This document shows positions 10,346 through 21,730 of a stretch of DNA of 64,000 nucleotides, piece after piece. The stretch comes from Amphirosellinia nigrospora (taxonomy: Eukaryota; Ascomycota; Sordariomycetes; Xylariales; Xylariaceae). The stretch spans positions 3,464,001 to 3,528,000 of the forward strand of contig SCHM01000001.1 in NCBI GenBank assembly GCA_004123355.1, read 5' to 3'. The first letter of the stretch is position 1. The number at the start of each line of letters is the position of its first letter. The notes beneath the pieces were generated by a model. The model was given only the letters and a program-made list of their open reading frames with translations, had not been told where the DNA came from and searched no databases. The translations under genes were made by a program, and so were the position numbers.

Positions 10346-13300
10346 GCTCCTGGATGAACGAGGCCACTGCCATCCCCAACCATGCCGGCAATGGCTTCCC
10401 TCACATGGGAGACCCCAATAACATGGCCGGCGCCGGCATGATGGATCCTTCTGCTTTCATGGCCAATGCCGGCCAATTTACTCCCAGCGCTGCCGGCCAG
10501 CAGTATCCCAACCCGCAGCAGATGGCTGTCGCGATGCAGAACGGTCAAATGCGCAATCCCTCGCCCGCCTTTGCGAATCCCGTCTATCAGACCAACTCGG
10601 TCATTCCCTCGAAACGCCCTCGGCCGAGAGAGGACAGCATTGGCGCATCGCCGCGACAGAACCCCGGCATGCTACCGACTTCGCGCGCCGACACACCACA
10701 GTCGCAATTCTCCGGCTTCCAACCCAACACAATGCCTCAAAATGCTGGCCAACCTCAACACTATCCTCATCTTCAGCCAAACGGCTCCGCCACGGCATCT
10801 CCTTCGCCCGTGATGGCCGGTAACCAGCTTCGCCCAGGCAGCGTGCCTCAACGCGTTAACACCGCGTCGCCGCACCCATTCTCACCCGCCTCACAACAGT
10901 TTGGTCAACAGGCATCGCCAGTTCCTTCCGAACACGGTAACACACCACAGCCAGGCATGTACATGAACCCTCAAGGTTTTCCTCAAGGCTACAATCCCGG
11001 CTTCGCACCGTCGCCCTCGCCAGCTCGGCCACCCTCCGCTCAGAATCCTATGACACCCCAGATGGCACCACATCAGATGGGTCAGATGGGCCAGCAAATG
11101 CCGCAGATGCATCCGAATCAAATGTATGCCAACCAGCAAATGCAGCAGATGCAACAAATGCAGCAAATGCAACACATGCAAGCGGCACAAGCCATGCAGG
11201 GACGTGGTGGTATGGACCCCAAGATGATGTATCATATGCGGTTGCAACAGCAATATGGACAAGGGAATATGCCACCAACGGGAGCTGATATGCAGGCGCA
11301 AAACATGGCTCAAAACCGTGGCATGATGCCCAAGCAAGGTATGCCAATGCAGAATGGGCAGATGCCACCCGGAGCCATGCGTCCACAGCAAACGGCCCAG
11401 ACGTCTCGAAGCATAAACCCGGAATTTTTCATGAAAAATCTAACGCTTTTCATGAATGCGCGACAGCTACCACTGGATATGAATCCAATTGTTGAAAACC
11501 GCCAGTTGCACCTCTTCCAGCTTTTCCAGGTAGTCCAAAAATACAACGGATATCGCAATGTCACAGCTCATAATATGTGGCCGCAAGTTGCAGCGTCCAT
11601 CGGGCTTTCTCCACAGCAAATGCCCTCTGCGCCTGGCCAACTCAAGATGATATGAACGGAATTTGGTCAAGTTTGAGGAAGCTTGGATACTTCAACAACG
11701 AGGCCATCAAATGAAACAACAGGCCGCCAGTGCGGGTGGCATGCCCACTGCTCAGGCCCAAGGGACGCCTCAGAGAATGGCCCAACTATCGCCTTCACAA
11801 AACATGCACCCTACACAACTACAAATGCAAGTCCAAACTGCGCAAAGCCCTGTCAAGCCTATGGTACTAGGCATGCAGCAGGGACCCGTCAATGGATTTT
11901 CAGCCCCTCACCATCCTCAAATTTCCCAACCGCCACCGAATTCGAACCAAGGGTCCCTGCGAAATAGCATGCCCAGAAGTATCGATACACCTGTTAACAC
12001 AGAGTTTCCAATACATTCCCCAGGTCCTGCCAACAAAGCGGATTCAGTTCCCCCACAGCATTCAAGTCAAGCAGAAATCGTTAGGGTCAATGGCACTTTA
12101 CGTTCCGCGGGGTCCTCGTCTGCAAATGACGATGGATATACCCCTTTCTCTCGTTCTCTGGTCTCACATAACCGTCCACAAGATGCTTGGGGTAACTTTG
12201 AAGTGGATGCAATTGATCAACTATGCACTGACTTGAGGCGAAGCAAGCCAGATATGCCCGGGATATTAGAATTGGGTAACATTGACCTACATGCTCTCTC
12301 AAAAAGCATACAGAGCGGCATACATGGGGAGGTCAGGCTGGCTTTGGTGTTCTTGGCGACGGTCTCACGCTATGGCGATGCGTACCAACACCTGATCGTA
12401 GACCTAAGACATTGTGACGACTTAATCGACTCGCTACTCGACTGCGCTGAGGAACAAATCGAACTACTAGCAGAGAATGCCGAGCCCATTTCAGACGAAA
12501 TCGACCTTGCCTCCTATGAGGATGTGCTAAGGGCCGCTCGCACAGAACAATTCTCTCTCCGCAAGGTACCTGTTTTCGGGGATAGAGATTACGAGCTCGA
12601 ACGAGCAGCAGACCGACTCATTGCTATAACGACAATATTGCGCAATTTCTCCTTCCCCGAATTAAACCAGCCCTTGCTTGCCGATGAAGTCGTTGTCAAA
12701 TTCTTTCTAATCTGATCCGGTCTCTTGGTACGCACGAGGGTCTGTTGAGAAATTCCCAGAACACGCTTGATATCATGAAAGACATCATAGTATTCTTGTC
12801 TAACATTGCTGCTTCTGTGGAATTGCCCGACCGGGATCAAGCCTTTTGTCTCCTCCAATTCATCCTATCATTCGCACCATCCCCAACCACGTGCACGACG
12901 GCAGATAAACTCGTTTTCTCTCCGTTCGAACCATCCATTCATAAATATCTTCCACACGCCTTAGATGCTCTAGCAAAACTTCTGGCACGAGATGAGCCCA
13001 ATCGGACACACTACAAGACTCTGATTGCCACAGACGCTTTGTCGTCTAATCCTTACGAGCTCCTGACGCGCACCTTCGCACTAGTCATTTCTCCCATTCC
13101 TTATCATCTCGACGACATGCGACCTGGGATCTTGCCCAAATTAGTTGATGTCCGCAAACCGTTGCTAATGCAAGGCTTGCTAGCAGCCGATATTATCGCC
13201 CAGCTGGCACCTGGTTACGAGACCGGTGTGACTCGAGCATGGCTGTCGTCAGGGGACGGGTTTGCTCCAAAGCTATTAACACTGGTAAAAATAATTTGTC

Positions 13301-13558
13301 AGTATATCGAACATCCAGTGGACGGCCTGGTGCCAACGTGAATGGTCGACATCGTGAGGACCCGGATCTGTTATACATAGTCATGTGCGCTGTATCGGCA
13401 CTACGGAGGCTGTGTGAGAAAGCGAAAGATCCGAGCGATGCTGCCAGTATACCCCCAATGCTCTGCCAACGCGAGCCAGTCTTTTTGAGAGTTTGAACGT
13501 ACTCAAGAACTCCAAATGGACGTTGTTATTGAATCAGCTGAGTGCATATTGGGCTTGA
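10342..13558 (+). CDS. swi1: SWI1-like ARID-domain subunit of the SWI/SNF chromatin remodeller (four frame breaks)
   Basis: Starts MSSWMNEATAIPNHAGNGF at 10342 and ends at TGA 13556-13558; corrected length is about 1073 aa. Residues 1-350 are low-complexity and rich in P, Q, M and N, including QM-QQM repeats near 11090-11190. The ARID/BRIGHT DNA-binding domain follows: NPEFFMKNLTLFMNAR, then HLFQLFQVVQKYNGYRNV, HNMWPQVAASIGL and ERNLVKFEEAW. The C-terminal half is the helical SWI1/BAF250-type region (YELERAADRLIAITTILRNF, NTLDIMKDIIVFLSNIAA). Four apparent length errors shift frame: about 11655 (an AT lost from an AT run), 12701-12707 (a T), 13300-13335, and 13452-13456 (a C in a C run). Swi1 targets the nucleosome remodeller to promoters in the nucleus. 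No intron is needed inside the coding region. Confidence 0.88.
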
Positions 13559-15399
13559 AAATTAATGAGCACGACTAGGAAGCGAGGCGTTTTGGTAGGG
13601 GTGAGTGGCATTTTCTAGATGGCGGCAAGGCATCCGATGTACAAAACGAGCGAGCCCAATACGCGTATACACTTGGAAACAAATGTAGATTACTTGACGA
13701 TACCTGGCTTATCAATGAGCGAAAGCGACTTGTCCGGTTGGCATGATGTATTTGTAATGTCTCCTCGCTATCCTTGACAGACGGATGTAAACATGGTTCC
13801 TGCAGTAGGCCAAATTCTACCTGCTGAGATGCGACTGGCGTATATACTATACACGAAGATGGGCCGTTAATATGTTAACGTGGTCAGACTTTTAATTATC
13901 CATGTATGTTTGTGTGTTTGTCTATATGTATGTCTAGCTACGGATAAAGAACAAGATGACTAGATAGGGCATTGAAAATCAGTAAGCTGCCAATATCAGG
14001 TTAATACAGAGTGTTTTATCCTAATGCTTCATCTAAAATTCGATTTATATTTCCCGTTTACTTGTGACATTGCTAGTATCTGACATCTCGTTACCTTGAA
14101 GTACCTAAGTCCACGTCGTAGAACTTGGCTTTCGACATTTGATGTCTATGGTCAGCACCCAGTGGCCACTACGCTAGAGAGCCAGTTATTATAAGTAGGC
14201 TACCTAGTAAAGCTTTTGGGTGTGTCGTGGCTAGATGGATGAAGGGATTGATGCATGGACACTGGGAATGAATAGAGAAGAGCCCAGTATTGTTATCGTC
14301 AATTTACTGTTTTGGTTCATTTGGGTTGGTTTGGTTGTGTCCATCAGCCGTATCAGTGCTCTCTCTATCCCATATTATCATGGTAGAAACCTGACCTCTT
14401 ATAATGAGAGAGAGCCTTCGTTATGTCTACAATACTTATCGCTGGCTTTCTACGTAATCCTCTCTGAGTTAGCTAGTGAGTTTCGTTTATTTCGTAGTGC
14501 CCATTTGGTTTACTTGGCCGGCGGTTGTTTCCCGGGCCTACGATTTGATGTTTTTAATGGCTCGGTTGGTGACAGCCTGTCAATAGACGTACCAGAGCGA
14601 AGAGTGAATATTTCAAACCTTAGGTTAGCAAGTTAAAAATGGCAGGCGTGATACGTGTGATCCAAGGTATACCTCGGTGCGATTGTGCTTTATATTCCTA
14701 TTAGTGATAGTGTCTTGATCTTGTTGTCGTTGGTTCGTTACTGTATTTCCTATCTAAAATGGCCCTCCCCTGTTCGGCTCAGCCTTCTCTCCAGATATAT
14801 CATGCCCGTCCAAACCTAATCCCCATCACCACCAATCACATGTTTCCCTGCCTAGTTACATCATCTATATAAGAAAATTCAATACGAAGTACTATTGGCC
14901 TTATTGGGTAATGGGCTAATGGTATTATGGAACCGTCATCTGCATGCTTACTCTATATCATTAGACCTTGGGGTTCAAGTCCCTCGAAGGTTATTACTCT
15001 TTTCCATTTATTTTTCCCTATCTTTATCGAACCTACTTACTTACTCACTCTATTGTTTCCTTATATAGCGTAGGTTTTTTTCGAGGGCATTTTAAGCCTG
15101 ATGCTGCACTTGACTATGGCTGTCCTTGTCTGATTTTGTATCGATTTCTAGAAATAAGAAATAGGAAGCGGACAGGATTCGTCTCTGCCTCCAATTGCTT
15201 GCCACTGTTATCACAAAGAATGAAAGCGAAGGTTCGACTAGTATACATGTATATAACTTTTTCGTGTCGTATATAATAGTATCGACCATCTAGCCATTAA
15301 TTAACGCCCCAAGACCGTTGAGCGTATCGTGATCTATGAACCTGATGCCCTTCTATCATATCTCAATCCAGTGAAAACTCCTCCCAGCTCACGCCCAAT
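13559..15399. other. Intergenic region between SWI1 and GT90
   Basis: Convergent intergenic DNA, AT-rich in parts. The longest frame (14235-14636, 133 codons, start MDEGIDAWTLG) contains hydrophobic stretches such as IVIVNLLFWFIWVGLVVSI but resembles nothing I know and is likely chance. A GGTTCAAGTCCC motif near 14972 resembles a tRNA T-loop but lacks a matching acceptor stem. Confidence 0.4.
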
Positions 15400-17011
15400 C
15401 TATCGTCCCCCCTCCCCCTCAAGCCTCACAACCGAGCTCCAACCCGAATCAACGTACGCCAATAACACGCCTCCATAGCAGGCGAAAGATAGCCCTGCCC
15501 AACAAAGAAATCCCTCTGTCTCTGCGCAATACCCTCCGCAACATCCGGGTGTGCCTCCAGCCACGAGATCGTATCTCTCAAGTCCGACCAGTCAGGCGCA
15601 ATGAACACGGCGCTGTTTAACCACCGTAGTCAGTAATTACCATAACGAGCAAATTTTTACCCATGTCCGGGAGTTTTGCAGAAGCAACTGAGGCCCAAAA
15701 ATTGCCAAAAGGGGGATAGAAAAGACTCCAGGAACTAACTTGGCCTCGGCGGACTGTAATGCGTCGGCCACGCCTTGCGCACACCCGCCGAAGGCGCCCA
15801 CTCGCGCGAGGCTCCGAGCCCCAGGTCGCTCGAGAACAGCGGTCGAATTAGATGCGTCGTGTGCTGGTCCAGGCGATGGCGGCGTCAGTAGCACGCCGAC
15901 ACATCTGCAGAAACGGCAGGCGTCCGCTATACGTCACGCCGTCCGTGTAGAGGACATACTTGTAGCGGCAGAAATCCTCGATCATGAGGGCCGTGGTGTT
16001 GCCGTCTAGATTCGCGTTTCCGTTTCCTTGCTCTCCGTGTTCCTCTATTGAAGTTCTCAATCTTCGTCCGTCGCGACTCTCTCCGCCTCCCACCTCCTTT
16101 TCTACCTCATGTTCTCTTCCTTTCTCCGTTTCATAGCTATCCAAGGCTTGCACGTCCGCCCACTCGGCCCCCGCCGTGGCGCGCAGCAGATCCCGGCGCA
16201 ACGTCGGCTGATGCACCCGTTGAACCGGGCGGATCCTCGCCACGCGACCCGGGAATCCTTCTGCGCGAACGGCAGGCGTCCTCGACGCGCGCGATCGCCC
16301 CGGCGGCGCGCGACACGGAGCCGATGGAGGGGAGCGGCCAGCTCCAGAAGGCGAAGTGAGGCATCAGGAACGCGCGCTTGATCGGCGCAGCGGACGCCAG
16401 CGCCGCATACGCCGGCGCGAGTAGGACCACGCCGCCCCGTAGGCTGGTCCCGGACTTCAGCAGAAGACGGTGCCCGGGAGCTTCTCCGGGAGGTCACGAT
16501 GGCCCGGTTGATCTGATGCAGTGCGCCTCGAGAGCCTGTCGGTGTTATTAGCGATCGCGGCATGCGATAGAGTGCTTGAGTTTTGCTCACCTGGAGAAGT
16601 TCGGGGAGAGCGCGCCTCTGCTCTCTGCGTGGATGATGTAGAGCTGTGTATCACGATGAGCATATTTCTCGTGGCGCTTCTTTGGAAGTCATCGATATAT
16701 GCTTGCTCACCTGCCCATCTTTAATCCGAGCTTGAAGAGCCCACGCCATGCGCCTGCTTTAGCGTAAAGGCCGAGCGCAATAGTTGCATCGAGGTCCTCG
16801 GTTAGATCCGGGAACGTAGCTCTGCATTCCTGCTCGTTGAGATTTAGGGACAGGTATACATCTGACGAGGCCCGTTGGAGAACTGGATTGCTTGGGATTA
16901 TGCTGCGGACTCTCTCCCTGATGGGAACGCGCGAGAGGACGAGGTACAATAAGAAGATGATGCAAGTAATACCCAAAGTCTTCCCATACGCGCTGATAGA
17001 TTTCGGTACAT
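15400..17011 (-). CDS. CAP10-domain glycosyltransferase, family GT90 (several frame breaks)
   Basis: Minus-strand gene from ATG at about 17011 (MYRNLSARMG) to TAG at 15400-15402. The N-terminus has a signal anchor (GITCIIFLLYLVLSRV), consistent with a type II Golgi protein. GT90/CAP10 blocks appear in order: FPDLTEDLDATIALG, KRAFLMPHFAFWSWPLPSIG, FAQKDSRVAWRGSARFNG, LRRDLLRATAGAEWADVQAL, CRYKYVLYTDGVTYSGRLPF and FIAPDWSDLRDTISWLEAHP. The family includes Cryptococcus Cap10 and beta-xylosyltransferases; the donor sugar here is unknown. Exons meet at GT-AG introns around 16690 and 15615-15745. At least six frame changes, mostly at G or C runs (for example near 16211, 15885 and 15440), interrupt it. 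The homology stays strong through to the C-terminus, which argues for sequence errors rather than decay. Confidence 0.8.
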
Positions 17012-17812
17012 CCTATAGAAGGCACGTGATTTCGTGCGAATCATCTATAGGTGTAACAGTTGAATCGTTTCTGCTTTCCATCTAAACAACTGCGAGACCG
17101 CGTCGTTTTGGGGCAAGAGAGGATGCTCGACGAGGACCATAGTTGACCGATTATGCGCGGCTCGTTGTTTTCACCGGCCGATTGAAAATTATTGATAAGA
17201 TGTTGTTATACTTGCCTTGACTTTCTATGCCTCTAAAAAAATGCAGATTGAACAGGGAGTATGCAGGCGTTCTGGCAAAATCCGGCAAATCCTAAGCCTT
17301 GGAAGATCAACGGCTGACATCGATTCATCTCCGCATTGCGTGAGATAAATGACTAACAGAGGTGCCATATATGAAAAGCATATGAACCGAGTCGTCTTGA
17401 AAGTGGTGAATCGTGAGCCTATAAGTCGTTACGCCATTTCATGCCTCTCGCTCCTTTCGGCCGGCGCAATTGTATTTTTCTCTCGATTCGTCAGTGCTCT
17501 GGGCTTGCTGCAGCACAAATTGTATAGTTTGCCTAACTCGGCGTATTGAAGAGGTCTTTTCGTAGGCGAACTTTCTCAGGCTCGCCCGTCTCCGTCGCCC
17601 ACCCTGATTATCCCTTCATGAAGCTTGTCCATAACGAACCCCTTATAGCTCTACAAGTGATCAATTTCATCCGCACAAAACGTACCAAGACCCATAGTAG
17701 TAAACTCATCATCTCTATTATAATACACAAAAACACTCATCACAAATCTTGAACGCCCGCCACATACTCGAAACAACCCTCATCCCATACGCTTCTCCTC
17801 TTGTATCGACGC
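17012..17812. other. Intergenic region, P450 3' end to GT90 5' end
   Basis: About 800 bp between two minus-strand genes, so it carries the GT90 promoter and the P450 terminator. Short frames at 17349-17549 and 17546-17752 have no recognisable features. Confidence 0.5.
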
Positions 17813-20126
17813 TTATGTCACCTTAGTCAACGACACGTAGCACCGAGTGGGGTTCTCGTGATCGAGTCATACGAATCCCGAGAGCTTAACTCTTCCGAGC
17901 TGATGAAATTCAAAGTTCCACACCAGTAACGCCAGCACGATGCGAGTCTCGAGGTATCCAAGCGCCGGCCAAAGCAACCACGCGCCGAGACTGAAGGCCA
18001 TCATCGGGCCAGCTGAGCGTCATACACCACGTTGCCGTTCTCGTCTGTCTTTAACCAGCGCTCGGGCTTGAAAAGATGCATGTCGCTTGGATCCAAGATC
18101 CGTAGAGTTCTTCTCACGCGAGACGGGCTTCGGATGTGTTCTGGTATGGGGATAGCCGGAGACTGGTAATCAGGGCCATCCGAGAGCAGAAAGACTGCGG
18201 TTCCCTTGGGAACTTTGTGGCCTAGGATTTCCGTGGGAACTTTGCGCAGACAGGAACATGTCAGTCGGGATGTCCAAGTTTCACGTCGTAGAACTTGCAA
18301 GATCATACGAAACGAGGCTAGGGGATTGGGCACGAGAGGGCTTTATACACACCTAGAGCTTCACGTAAAGTGACGGGAATCGGTCCCTAGTATACCTCAA
18401 GTTAGTTATTGCCACGCCGTCATTTTTTTAAGAGTTCATAAGGGCTACGCTCTAGAAATTTCCAAACACGATGGTTTCAAGAATTACTTACGTCGTAGCG
18501 TAGGGATTCCTCGAGGACTACAATACTCAGTTAATAACCATTATTCGGAATGTACTTTGCAAAAGTTTTACTACACGCTTCTGCCAAAAAGGAAATCGTG
18601 TGCTGTGAAAGGTACCAAACAAAGAAAAAAGGGGTATGAGAATTACTCACCAGCATCGAGATACGGGACATGCGTCTTCCAAAGTTCTACTGTAGACGGC
18701 TGCTCTCCCCTAGCATGCGCCTCCGGGTAGGCCGCGCGAAGAGCAGCTCGTAATTTAGTCTGAACCTCAGGATACTCCGCCACGTTTTTATCATCCAAGC
18801 CAGCGCAGTACTGGCTAGTGTCATGACCAGCTACAATCTGCAGCACTCGGGGTCAGTCATCATCAGTTTAGGGGTGTGCTATAAGGGTCTTAGAAGTTCC
18901 TAAAAGCTTTCTTGCCCAAAAAAGAAAATACTATGCTCTCAAGGTTGCTAAGCCAAGAGGACAGTCCAGAGGATTGCTCACATATCCGAAAAGCTGATGG
19001 AAAGTCAACAATAAGTTCCTCAGTTTGGTAGGGACGAGTCTTACTTCATCATGGATCCGCGGCGAGTGGAAAATCGGCTCTCGGCCGGCCTTTTCTGCTG
19101 CATTCATTTCTCGCTGTAGAATGTGGTCCATAGCTGATCGCATCCCACTCTCGCCCTTGCGAAGGCGCACGACAGCCTTATCGATCTCGTCACGGAGGAA
19201 TTTATCCTTTCGAGCAAAGCTTTTGGCCAAGGTTGGGCTTGTTAGCATCTGGAATCGGTGCATCAACTTGGGGAAAGGGGCCTTGAATTGCTCTCCCAGG
19301 TGGAGTCCGATTGCCTCAACGGCCGCAATATCTGGCAAGGTCGGAAGCTCTGGAAAGGCAGCAGTTCCGTCGGCATTCGTCGCGGGCCTGTAACCAGGCT
19401 TGGAACTAAGAAAATCTAGTTGATTTTTGACAGTGCTCTGATCATCTTCCAAGCCGAAGGCGCAGCATTGATGATATCGATCGCTGCGTCGAATATGTCC
19501 CTGCGCGCATTGAACGGCCTCCCTTCTCCTAGTTCGGCTTTGAGAGCCCATAAATCAACAAGAGCCATTGTTTTGCGTATATCTGCGGTGCAGAAACCTG
19601 GGGTATGGTGAGCTTATTTGTCGTCCCCAATTAATGGGAGATCTTACCTCATGTAAAAAGTTAGGAGTCATCAAGTCTCTCACAAGTTCCCTATTACCCT
19701 TAAATCGGGATCCTGTGACGACATTGCAATGTGATGGTTTGGGACCACACCAGCGAAGGCATTCGTATTAAAAGGACCCCGATCGAATTCCCGAGTGCGT
19801 CTCAGCAATATATCTTGGGTCTCTCGGAAATCGGAAAGAATCAATCCAGGCTTTTGTAACGGTCCCATCCAAACTTGAGTGAGTGCAGAATTATGTTTCC
19901 TCACATGTTGCAAGAAGAACGGGCGCGTTCTCCCCGTCGATTTTAACATGGAAATGAGCTCGGGAAGATTTCCAAAGAGACTATTTTTCGCGCTCTCATC
20001 ATAAGGGATACCTGGTATAGGCTTCGGTAAAGCCCAACGGTAGGCAAAATATAGTGCCGCTAGGATGACGACGACGTATAAGGGAGTATTCCCCATACCT
20101 AGATCTGCTAGAACATGAGGCGCCAT
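17813..20126 (-). CDS. Cytochrome P450 monooxygenase (multiple introns and frame breaks)
   Basis: Starts MAPHVLADLGMGNTPLY at 20126 with an N-terminal membrane anchor (YVVVILAALYFAYRWAL), then a proline-rich hinge (PKPIPGIPYDES). Conserved stretches follow: RTREFDRGPFNTNAFAGVV, LVRDLMTPNFLHE, the I-helix oxygen-binding motif VAGHDTS (about 18830), VPKGTAVFLLSDGPDY and FKPERWLK. The C-terminus fits CYVSLTKVT with TAA at 17813-17815. Introns lie near 19600-19650, 18850-18950 and 18350-18650. The haem-binding loop should read FSLGxRxCxG. The DNA encodes FSLG, then CGTGGTTGCTTTGGCCGG (R G C F G R) in a shifted frame, so the Cys ligand is present in DNA but lost from the straight reading through compensating length errors. 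I cannot assign the CYP family or substrate. No other secondary-metabolism gene lies beside it. Confidence 0.85.
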
Positions 20127-20860
20127 CGCTGGTCACAAATATTAAGGTTAATTGATAGGTGCAGAGAAGATGGCGTCAAACGTTGAGACACCAGATACAA
20201 CCGATAGACGTTGGATAAAATGTCCTACCCAAGCAGGATGACCAGGCGATTAAGGGCATTAATTAAATACTCGTATCTACCATTACTGGGACTTACTTCT
20301 ATGAGGCCATATCAGTATGTGCCTTACGCGTCATGGAACTATTGTCTTAAACGAACATATCATGAGCACAACCTTGGAAGTACCAGCGGGGGTTTTGGGT
20401 GGGATAAAAGGCCGTGCCGCAAATTTATGCCTGATCCGGCAAAATACGGGGCGAAATTCTCCCTTACCTTTCGACGTCCGAGAATCTGACCCATACATTG
20501 GCGTTATCTGCCATGGGCGAACCGCGGATATTGTGTGGAGATGAGACGAGACGGCGCATTCGGGGGCGTGTCACGTCGGCGCAACTCGTGGCCGGTTCTA
20601 ACAGGCGACGAAAATATGTCCCCGGCTAACTGTCCGACGGTAAAACTCAAGAGAATATGTACCGCAAAAACCCGCTTCTCATTGGCCGTGATGGTCTTAT
20701 GACCAACAAGGCAGGGAGGTACCTTAGGAGAATGAAATAAATACTTGGTTAGGATTTTTTATCTGTTCTAAGAATAGGTTGAAGATTTCGCCAAGAGCCA
20801 AGACAAAACGAACGATCTGATAAGGTTAGTTAATGGATGGTAAAAAAAGCGAAAAAGAAA

Positions 20861-20969
20861 CTCCGAATCGGGGAATCGAACCCCGGGCTTGACGGTACTT
20901 TTCTTCATCTTGTTTTGCAACAGGTGTCAAGATGAGAGCGTCAAATGTTGGCCACTACACCAATTCGGA
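20861..20969 (-). tRNA. tRNA-Glu(CTC) with a 37-nt intron
   Basis: Reading the minus strand from 20969: acceptor TCCGAAT, D-arm TGGTGTAGTGGCCAACA, anticodon arm TTGACG-CTCTCAC-CGTCAA with anticodon CTC, T-arm CCCGGGGTTCGATTCCC, acceptor ATTCGGA and discriminator G. The 7-bp acceptor stem pairs. A 37-nt intron (20896-20932) sits one base 3' of the anticodon (between positions 37 and 38), the canonical place for tRNA splicing endonuclease. Confidence 0.93.
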
Positions 20970-21730
20970 TTATTGATAGTAAATTGTTTACAGCCCAACA
21001 AATAACAAGCCCCGGGATACTGGATTGTTCCTACTGTACCAAACAATACTGCGCGTTAATTATACCAAGATGCTGGACACAAATAGCGAACCAACAACCC
21101 ATGATTGGCCACCTTGGTAATCTTTTTTATCCTCCAAAGTCTACATATAATAGTGGTACTGAATGACAAGTTCCGTTATCTCTTTTAGCGAGGTTGAAGA
21201 GGGACCGCGCAGCTAATGTTGTGATTGTGCAGTGTGTGAAAGTGGCTATGGTGGCTGGATATAGGCAGATCACAACTTCCACCAGCTGCACCTGCAGTAG
21301 CCCAGCTAGATTATTAAATACTGAGGACGGTCGAGCCATTTTTATCAAGGATGCAGTCGGCGGCGCCCGGGTATTGAACCATCGCGTCAGAGGAGAGTCG
21401 AGTCGTTGTTGACCGACTATATCTTACCTGTTAGTGACAGTCAAGAACAACAAATTGACAGCATCTTATCGTCAATGGAACTTCATAAACCTTCGCTCTA
21501 TAGATGTCTAAGTATTTGCAATATTTATGGTCCTCGTTTCGAAAAGGTGTTACCTAACGATTCATCAAACGTCAATGGTATACCCATAAAACCAAAGTGT
21601 CATTTGAAACCCGCTTTACAATGCTTATCCGGATATGCTCAAAATTACAAACCACCTCCTACTGGCATCCAGACAGTAATTCCTCATCAATCATCAGCCA
21701 TTACTATTTTTGTCTGACCCAAAAATCTCG
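20970..21730. other. Intergenic region between SMC4 3' end and tRNA-Glu
   Basis: Moderately AT-rich, with no recognisable gene. A GGTTCAATACC motif on the minus strand (about 21370-21385) looks like a T-loop but does not sit in a foldable tRNA. Confidence 0.4.

Noticed and set aside
14235-14636. 133-codon frame with hydrophobic stretches
   Set aside because: No homology, no promoter context and no splice support; left as part of the intergenic region.
14880-14995. tRNA-like T-loop (GGTTCAAGTCCC) with a possible D-arm upstream
   Set aside because: No 7-bp acceptor stem or anticodon stem can be drawn; only the T-loop consensus fits.
15400-20126. GT90 and P450 as a secondary-metabolite gene cluster
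   Set aside because: No PKS, NRPS, terpene synthase, transporter or pathway regulator lies nearby; simple adjacency is not enough.
21360-21430. Minus-strand GGTTCAATACC with AGTCGG/CCGACT ends, tRNA-like
   Set aside because: The enclosed length is about 64 nt, and the D-arm and anticodon arm do not fold; probably chance.
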